NCBI GenBank assembly: GCA_019022495.1
Contig: JAFEKR010000006.1
Coordinates: forward strand, 1,860,001-1,924,000
From: Epichloe hybrida
Taxonomy: Eukaryota; Ascomycota; Sordariomycetes; Hypocreales; Clavicipitaceae
Direction: 5' to 3'
Length of the DNA: 64,000 bases
The notes under the pieces are model-generated. The model worked only from the letters and a program-made list of their open reading frames with translations. It searched no databases and was not told the origin of the DNA. The translations under genes and the position numbers were made by a program. How positions within the stretch are numbered: the first letter of the stretch is position 1; every line of letters begins with the position of its first letter. Of this stretch, positions 54,852-64,000 are shown one piece after another.

Positions 54852-57026
54852 CTAGTCTCTGCCTGGAGAATATTGCTTGTAGATGTCCTTCTTCATATGT
54901 TCCAGTCGGTTTCGCATATCCAGCAGATTGGCCAGTTTCTCGCGGGGTGGATTATCTAGTGCCGAGATCTCGTAATGCAGCGCCTCATACTTTTGATAAA
55001 ATGTCTTGAACTTGTGTGCCTTGTTCATCACATCAACGGGTACGTTTTCCACAGTCCGACGTTTGTAGCCAGCGGGCTTGCTCTCCATGTCCATTTTACG
55101 TTTCTTCGAAATAGGTGGTGAATCCTCGTCCAGATCCGAGGCATTGGTGGGTGGTGAGGAGGCGAGCGGTGACGACTTGGTCGGGGATGTATTACTCGTA
55201 TTTTTGCTTCGATATGCTGAGGATGACACACGAGCCTGACTGTGGTGACTGGCCTTCGTGATTTGCGTCCTGGGCTTTGGAGCAGGTAACGGTTGCTTCG
55301 GCTTGATGCGTTTCGACAAGGGGGTCTCGGAGCTGGAGCTAGAGTCGGATTCTTCCCTGGCTCGCTTGACAGCCGGTTTCGTCACCGCTTCTCGTGACAC
55401 CGGGGGCCGGGTGTTGACAACGACAGTGTCCTTGATTTTGGCAGGACATGGTTTAGTTTTCACCGCGGAGGCCTCGCCTTCAGAGGAATCGGAATTTTCG
55501 ACAATCGCTGCTGAGAGAACACGTCTGTCGTTTTTTACGACTACCTTGGGCTTGGAAGGAGATGTCTTTGGTACGCTCGTCGTCTTGGATTTTGAATTGC
55601 CCAATAGCCTCTTGGCCTGTGCCTCTTGGGCAGTTGGCTTCTTCGGTTTCTTTGGCAGCGAATTCGAGTTGGACCGTGACATGCTCTCGCCTCCGGCCCG
55701 TGGCTTGTCACTCTCAGGACTAACAGCGTCGTCCTTGGAGCCAGAGCTGTCGTCTGTCTTCTGCACCTTGACCTTCGGTGCCTGCTGAGGAGGTCCCTTG
55801 GCAATGTTTGCTTGCAGCCGACTCAAACACTTGCCCTTTCCTCGCTCTTCTTTGGGTAGTAAGCGCTGCCACTCGTTTTCCGACGACGAAAGCCGCAGCT
55901 TGTCGTATTGTGGAATGGCTCTGTCGATCGCGGCTTGTCGGTCGTCTTGCTTGGCATAGTTGTATTTCCAGACATTGAGCTCTCTCCAGCAAGGCTGTTT
56001 CATAGTCCATCTACGGGAGTCACTGCTGTAGTGGGCCATCTTCTCCAGTGTAGGCCTAAAATCCTCCTCCTTGCCTGTCCACTTGCTCTCGAGGTGTTCC
56101 GTCGTTTGATCTGCGATGGCTAGTTCGTGGACCAGCGCAAAGCGTTGTTCCTTCTTTCGCTCCATCACTTGTTCAGTTGTTGTTATTATTCGGGGAGTCG
56201 TATTCGGGGAGCGGGCGGCAATGAGGCCAGGCGAGGTGGGTATTGACTTGGGAGTAGAGGCATAGTTGGACAGGAGCTTGCTCCTTCCTTTGCCGCCGAC
56301 GGGTAGCTTTTCGACGACACGAGCACTAGTGACGAATGAGCACATTGATGACGTCCAGTTTCGTTTCCGACCGTAGACTTACCGTTCCCGAGCAGCATCG
56401 TGAGCAGCGAGCCCATTCTGCAACGCCTCGATATCTGAGTCGAGTCCTGGGGACGTTGAGGAGCCTTTGCTTGATACGGTGGGCTTCTTCTTAGTTTCCT
56501 CCCCTTTGCTCACCTGAACGGCCTTGTGTGGCGCTGCTCGAGGCGATTTGAGTTTGCTGAAAAGACTCCCAGCGTGCGGTAGGCGCTCGGCACGTCGGGT
56601 CGACTCGAAGGGTTTTGTAAGAAAGAGGTCAAAGGGAACGTCTTCCTCGGGGTACGGTACTCTGTGGGAGTTCGAGCCATAATGCAGAGTCTGGATACTA
56701 TGTTAGTAAGAATGTCACAAATCACCCGAGAGTGCATGACTGATGGAGGGTTCCATGGCCTGTCATGTGCCACTGAGGCACATGCCGCAGGCTGGCATCC
56801 GACAAGATGCCAAAATACAATGAGCTGGACAATTGTTTGGATAAGAACCTACCGGAGTCTTGCCCAGTTGTAGCGTCAGATCGTCTCCCATGCGGGCACT
56901 CCTGATCATTTTCTCCACAACATCGTCACTCAGGCTGAGGACAAATGCCTGCGGCGGCAAGTCCGAGTACGAGTTGGAGGAGCCAGACAGCAGCAATCCA
57001 CCTTCGGGAACCTTGAGAGAATTCAT
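54852..57026 (-). CDS. RNA polymerase II elongation factor ELL-like protein
   Basis: Three exons: 57026-56853, 56690-56383 and 56325-54852 (651 aa), phases consistent. The N-terminus (VPEGGLLLSGS, then FVLSLSDDVVEKMIRSA and LTLQLGKTPTLHYGSNSHRV across the first junction) resembles the ELL N-terminal domain. A long Ser/Lys-rich linker carries several nuclear-type basic patches (KKPKKPT, SKRIKPK, SKKRKMD). The C-terminus (FKTFYQKYEALHYEISALD, then LLDMRNRLEHMKKDIYKQYS) matches the coiled occludin/ELL homology domain in pattern. ELL suppresses pausing of Pol II as part of elongation complexes. The assignment rests on both ends agreeing; sequence identity to animal ELL is low. Confidence 0.72.
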
Positions 57027-57687
57027 TGCAGCTGGGTAAACAGATGAAGTCGAGCTGTAGGGTTTCGTCCTGGTGAGATTTTGTATGGGTGTGGTTATAG
57101 ATCGATCGGTAGCGTCAAGTCTTGTTGTTGTAGAAGGATGGCGGGTGGGTGTGGTTGGGATGGGCTCGGTAGAGCAGAGGTGGTCGGAAAGAATTTGCTG
57201 TTTTAAAAGCGAGGGCGATGTGTTCTGAACTGAAGAATCAATTCACATCGTATAACACACCCGGCAGCGTTCTGTCTTGTTGGTTTGTCTTGGTGAATGG
57301 CCTCGGCCGTCGTGGGCTGTGACGGTGACGATGGTGAATGGGCCAGCGAGAGAAGGGAACAGAGGCAAATTCACTGCCGGTGTCCCCAAAGGGACAGCAA
57401 TGAATGGGATGAGCACAATTGGAAAGAGGTGAGTGAAGTGGAAGCCAGGGCAACTTGTTGGGAATATCCAATGACTGCACAAAGCACACCCGGGCACACT
57501 GGGCAAGTTGTGATGAAGAAGAAAGAGAGACAACTCTCGGGCTGTCACGAGTGACGGTTGTTGACTGAGAAGAGGGCGAGCGAGCGAGGGCATGGCATGG
57601 GTGGGCACGGCCAGCTGGGTTGGGCTGGGCTGCTGCAGCCTGCTAGTCTCTCCGCAGCATGGGAACCAAGCAAGGTTGGAACAAGCA

Positions 57688-57710
57688 TACTCCGTAGTAT
57701 GTACGGAGTA
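57688..57710. repeat. Inverted pair of TACTCCGTA / TACGGAGTA
   Basis: TACTCCGTA at 57688 and TACGGAGTA at 57702 form a 9-bp inverted repeat with a 5-nt spacer. Confidence 0.9.
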
Positions 57711-60700
57711 CATGTATACATTGTAGTACGAGTAACCACATGCACACACGCACGCACGCACGCACACGCACACGCACCGGACATGCACCGGACATGCAGT
57801 CAGCTCAATATGTAATACCTGTGTGGGCGACCGGTCATGTGGGTAACGAGGACTACATTATAGTTTACGGAGTACGGAGTACAGTGGGTGTAGATGGCAG
57901 CAGCGTCAACCACACTCACTACCTTCCTTGGGTAGGCGAGTCGCTGGCGTCGCTGGCTGGCTTGGCTGGCTCAAGTTTGTTCTTGGGGCTTGCTGGGCTA
58001 ATAATATTCGGCGCAATTGGGTGCAGCAAGTTGAGGCCAAAAACAACAAAAGCCACCCACCTTACTCGCACCGTGCCGGACGCCCTGATGCGCTGGGGGC
58101 CCGCCTAGGCACCCGCCTGGGCACCGCTAGACTTTCGGCGCTTACAACATTGAACATTGAACTGGAGTCGATTCGGGGTGGGCGTGGGCCCAATGGATGG
58201 ATACACTGTCACTGGACTCACTGTACCCCTCCCAGCGCGGGTACGGTGCGGGTACGGCAAGGCGGCCAGGCGACAAGTAGCACGCCAGTCTGCTCCTGGT
58301 AAGGCTCGGCACATGTAACTTTTATTAGATTTCATTAGAGCGGGTGATCAACCTTGCGAAAAAGCGCAATGAATTCAAGGAAAACCCCACGAGACAGGCG
58401 AAGAGCACTCGTGAGGCAGAGTTGGGCAAATTGTCCATCGACACGAGGACGACCCAACAAGGCAAGGCGTCTTGTATTACGAAGGTGCGGCCAGGCGTCA
58501 TGCTGTCTGTGAGTGAGTCCTGACTGACTTGCCCGGGTGGTAGCAACGAGCCGAGAGAACTTGAGCTATCGGAACAAAGCCTTTTGGGTTGACACCTGAG
58601 ACCGAGACTGGAACCAGTGATTTCGACCCAGTCACCAGTCACCAGTCACCAGTCAAAGAAACAAAGACAAAGTTAAAAGTGTCTCTGGTGAATAAGCCAC
58701 GGAACTCTCCTGGTTTTTTTTTTTACCCATGCAGATTGAATTCTTGTTGTCGCATTCGCATCTGATAGCCGGATTAAAAATCACCGCAGGTTCACGGGTT
58801 GCTTAACTCTGTCCAGCGGACCCGCACCAATCGCCTCATGTACAAAAATGCTTGCACAGCACGAGGTTGTACCGAGAATGGAGTCGTTTGACTTGGCTTC
58901 CACAGATCATCTGTCATCCTTCGTCTGTCATCCGCATCCGCATCCTCCTCACCCCCCCCTCCAAGCCATGTTGCCATTTCGCCAACGGAAGCACGAAGTG
59001 ATTCACGCATCCCAAACAGGCGATAACATTGTCCGCCACTCCGTCCACCACCTCCTCCGAGTGCCACTTTTGGGTGTCAAGGGCAACTTCAACCGCCGAG
59101 CGCAGGTAGCGATACTTCTCAGCTGTGTCGCGGGAGCGTGTGAACGTGAGCGTGCGCCATGTACTGTACCTCCGGCGGTACATCCCGCGGACCCCTCGTC
59201 AGAGTCTATGTATTGTAATTTGTAGGCCAGGCTGAGCCAGGAACACGGGCGAGGGGCAGGGATATGAGCCTAATTAGTATATTTGCATTGTACTCGGTAC
59301 GGAGCCGTGACTTGAAAGCTACTGTGTAAGCTACTGTGTGTAATGATAATCCGTAGTAGTCCGTAATTTGCCTTGAAAGTTTATCTGGATATAAAGCTTA
59401 CTCTCCGCCCATGCTGCTGCGGTCATGCCACTGCGGCGTTGCGGCGTCTAGCCCTCGCTCGCTATTTATTATGTCGGGGCATTTTCTGACCTTTCTGACA
59501 CGCGATATGTACCCATGTAAAATCACTGCCGGCCGAGACTGACTCTGTAGGGGAGCATGTCAAATGTCAAAGCGGTTCGTTCTCAGTTTCAGAGTTTCCT
59601 TCAATCAGACGAAACTCAGCCATGGTCTGATAAAAGGCACTGTTCATTCGCGGAACCCCCCCTTCGCCCTCGTCATCGCGAGATGGCCGCATCCATCGGT
59701 ACATACAGTGGTATTGGTGCACTTGTGGCACCCGACAGACGGATAGTACAGTGGTGTACTCCGTACAATTGTACAATGGATCACTTCGATGTCTTTCCTT
59801 CATCAGTGGCCGGTGGATGGCGGCATCAACAGGCACTGACCTGGATCTCGAGGAATGTTGCTTATTACTTTCTCCATCACTGCCTATGTAGAAGAATGAA
59901 GAATGTGGCTCGGGATGCGTCCAGGAATCTGACATCATCATCATCGCGGCCAATACCGGCCCCCATCAGGATGAACCAGCGAGGGTCGTCCTTGGGCTGT
60001 GTCTTCCTTTGCCTCCGACTTTCGTCGCCTCGTTGCTCGATGCCGAGTTCCCGACATACGAGAGCTGTCTGTCATGGAAACCACGGATACCAGTCCATCT
60101 TCCCAATGATTCCGGATACACCCGTGGCCGATGACCGATGACCGATGACCGAATTTCAGTTCTTCACCAGGCTCAGCTTCTGACAGACGAGAGCACAGTA
60201 CGGATTATTACATTATTGTCTGCGAGCGAGGGGTTTGAAGCAGCGACACAAAAAAGGGCAGTTGTTGTGGGACAAGAGCGGGGCGGCAGCACTTTTAGTG
60301 CTAGTTAGTGCTGGGCCCTCGCTCGCCTGGCTTCCTTCCTTCCTTGCACCTGCAGACGAAGAACTCGACAATGGCAACGTGCTGGATCAAAAATAACAGA
60401 TAACGCGCCTCGCCGTCGACTCTCCGGCCCGACTGTTTGGAAGGCAACTGGGCCAATCCTCCCGGCAACATGTGACATGGCATAGTCTGGTGTTTGTGTT
60501 TTTTTTTTCTTGCTGTACGGATTACCGCAATCAACAACAAAGGATGAATGTTGGCAGCAACGAGATGGGAACCCTGTGCGTGTTTCAAGGATTCAATGGA
60601 TGGGCGATCGTGGGACACTTTGTTTGTGCCTGTGTTCCCTGAAACCGCCTGAGCTCGATTGGGACGTCCTTCCTGCTGATTTCATCAAACCCCACCGCGA

Positions 60701-62080
60701 AGATCAAGGTGAACTGACTCTCAGTCATGTGCATTTGCACGCAACGGGGGTTTCTCTCATGGGTTAGGTACGGATTAGACTGATGGGATCGTCGATGGTA
60801 ACCACCCACCAGTGCCACCACCCACAGGGTCAGGCAATGCCAGTCAATTCATTCCTTGTTGGCGTGCCACAAGATCACGCGAGGTGCGGGGTGGGGAAAT
60901 ATCAGCATCGTGTCTTGCAAATCGAAGCGCATCGAGCAATCCGCCGACTCGAGTAATACTAGTCAAACCAGTCAAATCAAATCCACCCTGGCGCCCTTGT
61001 GTGTTGAGACCGGGCATGGGCATTCGCGAAACAGGAAACGGGCTGAACGTCTTGGAAGAAGACCCAGCCCAGGTCCAACGAGTCTAGTCCGTACATATTA
61101 CATTATGTATCGTCGAATTCGTTTAACCACAATTACCCGGGCCGTCGATGCTTGAATGCCGTTCTGCAGTCTCCAATCTGCTGCTCCGGACAGTCCTGAC
61201 TCCTGGGAGTCCTGGCAGGCCTGGGATTATTACACCACGCACTAATCCGTATGTACACCCACCTACAACCCACTGTACTCCGCGTGGAGCACAATCTTCA
61301 TCGTCTCCATCTCTTTTGGTTTTTTGTCTTGCCGAGAGCGATCCAATGTCGGATAAAAGTAGACAATGGCGCCGGTCCTGTTGGATCAAAACGTTGATTT
61401 GAACAATAATAGACCGCATTTTCCACCAAGGAAGAGTTCCCTCCAGGTACACCAGACACCAGACCCATTTCAAACTCCAATTCAACCGTTCCGCGGCATC
61501 CTGCAGCGGTGCGGGAGACGGGGCATCCGATGCACAGTGGCCCAGTTTTGGCCGTTCCTCGTCGGTTCGTAACATGTGCCGGATTTTCGTCTCCGACATA
61601 CAAATGTACATGCTTTGTTGACCATAACATAACAGGTTTGTCCTCGATATCACGGCATTGGGAGGAAATAGTATACAGCATGCGAAGAGTCTTCATCAGC
61701 ATCGTGTCAATGTAGCACAATACTCCGTACGTGGGTTATTAATACCACGATGGATGACTGTGGGAGGTGCAGACGGGCTATTATTGCCAGATTATCGGAA
61801 TTCTGAGCAACCTGAGGAAACCCTCTCTTGGTCTCCCTGGGCCTGGTTTCCTGGTCTCTTCGCCCCCTCCCCTGTCCTTTTCCTGTTCCGCCGCCTTCCG
61901 CAAGCTCGACTTGATTGCTTTTTTATTTTTTATCTTCTCTTTCATTCAAGATGAGGGTTTTTCTTTAACCACAATTGCTGGTGATTTTCGGTTGTTGAAG
62001 TTGTGCTTGACGAGGACAACCTGCTGCAGGGTTGCCAGACCAAGACGCGGCCCCCAAATAAGGTCGCTTGCTTTCTCGAG

Positions 62081-62096
62081 TACGGAGTACTCCGTA
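62081..62096. repeat. 16-bp palindrome TACGGAGTACTCCGTA
   Basis: A perfect palindrome made of overlapping TACGGAGTA and TACTCCGTA, part of the dispersed word family in this region. Confidence 0.95.
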
Positions 62097-62658
62097 GATA
62101 TTATACCAATGGCCTACGGAATATTCCAACCTGGCAATTGAGCACAAAGTACGGAGTACGGAGTACATAGTGTCGATGCCCCATGCCCATGCAGCCACGG
62201 AACATTCTGAGCACTGAATGAGCCAGTTGAGCGAGATATTCGGGGGCTGGAGCGGACCAGAAGTCAAGTTCGTGCCCGGTCATGTTACCTTGATTAACCA
62301 CCACACCTGCCAATTATCACACACACACACACACACACACAGCTACAGTCCTGCAGGGGTGTGGTAATTGGACCCAGATCCGCAGGTCTCGTCAGTTGGG
62401 GGAGGGGGGCTTGGGAGGGGGGATAATCCGTAGTACTCCGTAATAAAGGCATTGAATTGATGATGACTTTTCGCTGCTAATCCGTACAGACGTACTACAA
62501 ATAACGATAATAATAGCAGCGAACAGCGAATCAGGTCGAGTACGACGAGACCCCATGCAGGTTCACCAGCCCCACTGCCGGGGCCGCTGGGAACATTTAC
62601 GGCCTGAAGATCCATCCATCTATCCATATGTAATCCCGTACCTGCCTCGTTGACAGGA

Positions 62659-62691
62659 AAAAAAAAAAAAAAAGGAGGGGGGGGGGGGGGC
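62659..62691. repeat. Poly(A)-poly(G) tract
   Basis: An A-run of about 16 is followed, after AGG and A, by an uninterrupted G-run of about 14. Confidence 0.9.
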
Positions 62692-64000
62692 TCAAGTGAC
62701 TCCAATGCCGCTTCATCTACGGACTTGCTCCGCACCGCAAGTCGACAAAAAAGCGTGATGTGACATTATATGTATGTATTGACCATGGACACCAAGGGCC
62801 TCGGGTTGTCGCGGCCAGCCAACGTCGGCACCAATAACCGGAATCAACCCACCACCGACCGACAAGGATGAATTCGCCCGCCAATTCTGCAAAAGTTGCC
62901 GCCACCAACGGGGCCCCCATCATGCATGCAGTAGTCCGTACTCCGTCCAATCCGTGCCCCGGTCTTCTTCTTTTTTTTTCGGGTCGTGAATGGCCTTTTT
63001 ATGAGCCTGCTAAACATGTCCGAGTAGCGAGGGCTTGGCTTAGTAAGTACAGCAACGGGCCTTTGCTCTGCTGCTCGGTTCGAGAGAATTCGCTTCCCCT
63101 CATCTACCACCAATGAGCAAAATATATATACATATAGGATTCAATACGACTTCTCTACTACGCCGTTGACTCATTAGGCTTTCCTATGCCAAACTGAAAT
63201 GTGAAACATGTTGAAAAATTTACACAGGCGCCTCGGGAGCTCTACAACCAAGGTTGTAACCTTCCTGAGTGGAAATGTCTCGCATCATCGTCAAGTAATG
63301 AATGGTATTGGCGAATGATAAGGGGACTGGTCTTCATTGCTGTGGCTAGATGAATTGTTTGTCAAGTCATAACGTGTAGTGCCTGGGAGATTTACACCAT
63401 GTCCTACTCTGAAGCATCATGCCTTGCAGCGTGTGCAATTTCTTTCTTGAGGAGCTCGCGCGTATCGGTGACAAATCTCGTCTTCAAATCGGCAGTATGG
63501 ATCCGTATGGTGTGACGATTGAACTTGTGGCCATGACTGAACTGCGGAACAGCTTCGAGGATAGACAAGAGGAGTTGAGGCATTTAATCCGGAGGAGCTC
63601 GTCGAGTCTGATCAGCACACGTCATGCATCAGACAGCTTGTCCGCGCATTGTTTAGTCAGAGGTGCGTGATCCATGACACAACCATTGAACCAACAAAGT
63701 TATGTACGTCAATGCAAAGGCCTGCTTCTCCCGAGGTATACTGATACCCCGAATATTAACACGCGTTTGCATCAATCCCGCAACAAGGCCTATACTTGTC
63801 ACATCCGTCCTCGGCTTGCTCCCAGTCATGGACAAACAAAAAGCTGTAGATTGAATTTGTTCATTTGTTCATTCGTGCTATCAACGCAAAATATGCCGCA
63901 TTACTGTTCTCCCTTGCCTCTCCGGTTTATGAACATCTGATATCCTTGATCTCTGGAAGCTTGACGCATCCAAACAACTAGACTGTGCAAGCTCCATAAT

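Larger units (their letters stand above)
57027..64000. other. 7-kb gene-poor right end
   Basis: No frame shows a known domain, credible splicing or typical start context. The longest (57243-57788 minus, 59557-60141 plus, 61123-61653 minus) are rich in Cys, Trp or simple repeats and overlap each other, as chance frames do. The region holds an ACGC/CACG microsatellite (about 57740-57780), CCGATGA repeats (60130-60153), (AC)n at 62321-62340, a poly(A)-poly(G) tract (62659-62691) and many TACGGAGTA/TACTCCGTA words. A gene partly outside the window at the far right cannot be excluded. Confidence 0.55.

Noticed and set aside
57243..57788. 181-codon minus frame with Cys/Val repeats
   Set aside because: The start is translated ACGC microsatellite; the rest has no domain and overlaps frames on the other strand.
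59557..60141. 194-codon plus frame
   Set aside because: No recognisable domain, no splice partners, and a competing frame opposite it; chance is more likely.
63419..63670. 83-codon plus frame near the right edge
   Set aside because: It has a faintly protein-like stretch (LEELARIGDKSRLQIG) but no family match; it might be a fragment, not enough to call.

Overview
This is a stretch of nuclear genome from a filamentous ascomycete. Short GT-AG introns (mostly about 50-150 bp, often with a CTAAC-type branch site), compact genes on both strands, a block scarred by repeat-induced point mutation (RIP), and the set of genes (Hrd3, Pil1, KMT6/EZH2, an RCR-family protein, fungal-only families) all point to Pezizomycotina. 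The feel is Sordariomycetes, probably Hypocreales, but I cannot name a species from sequence alone. Gene models below were spliced by hand, checking phase at each junction.

Layout: (1) 1 to about 7.1 kb is an extremely AT-rich, TpA-rich, ORF-free RIP block. Nested in it is a clean 2.2-kb non-autonomous transposable element (2657-4862) with 10-bp terminal inverted repeats (CAGAGCTTTG) and perfect 8-bp target duplications (TTCCTAAG), as in hAT elements; its interior is two kinds of tandem satellite. (2) 7.4-29.6 kb is a dense housekeeping block: Hrd3/Sel1L (ERAD), an RCR-type membrane protein, an unknown fungal protein, alanyl-tRNA synthetase with a probable non-AUG mitochondrial start, a MidA/NDUFAF7-type methyltransferase, a Cys12-like cysteine synthase, TFIIS, Rad2/XPG, the NatC subunit Naa38 and the eisosome protein Pil1. 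(3) 31.9-41 kb holds the H3K27 methyltransferase KMT6 (with an apparent frameshift), a Bap31/Yet protein and a large fungal protein with an in-frame stop. (4) 41-44.3 kb has no recognisable gene. (5) 44.3-57 kb holds Rpb10, Utp17/Nan1, a decayed isopenicillin-N-synthase-like oxygenase, a tiny zf-met2 protein, a HhH-containing unknown, a small Cys-rich protein, a tRNA-Leu and an ELL-like elongation factor. (6) 57-64 kb is gene-poor and rich in the word TACGGAGTA/TACTCCGTA.

There is no biosynthetic cluster, CRISPR array, rRNA or viral cassette. The genes act in general cell functions (ER quality control, translation, transcription elongation, nucleotide excision repair, ribosome biogenesis, membrane domains, Polycomb silencing) and show no operon-like logic; several lie as divergent pairs sharing 300-600-bp promoters. 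The points most worth a second look are the intact satellite-filled hAT-like element inside RIPped DNA, three apparent coding lesions between 32 and 49 kb (KMT6, the 38.5-41 kb gene, the oxygenase relic), the ACG-start leader of the alanyl-tRNA synthetase, and the TACGGAGTA cluster at the right end.
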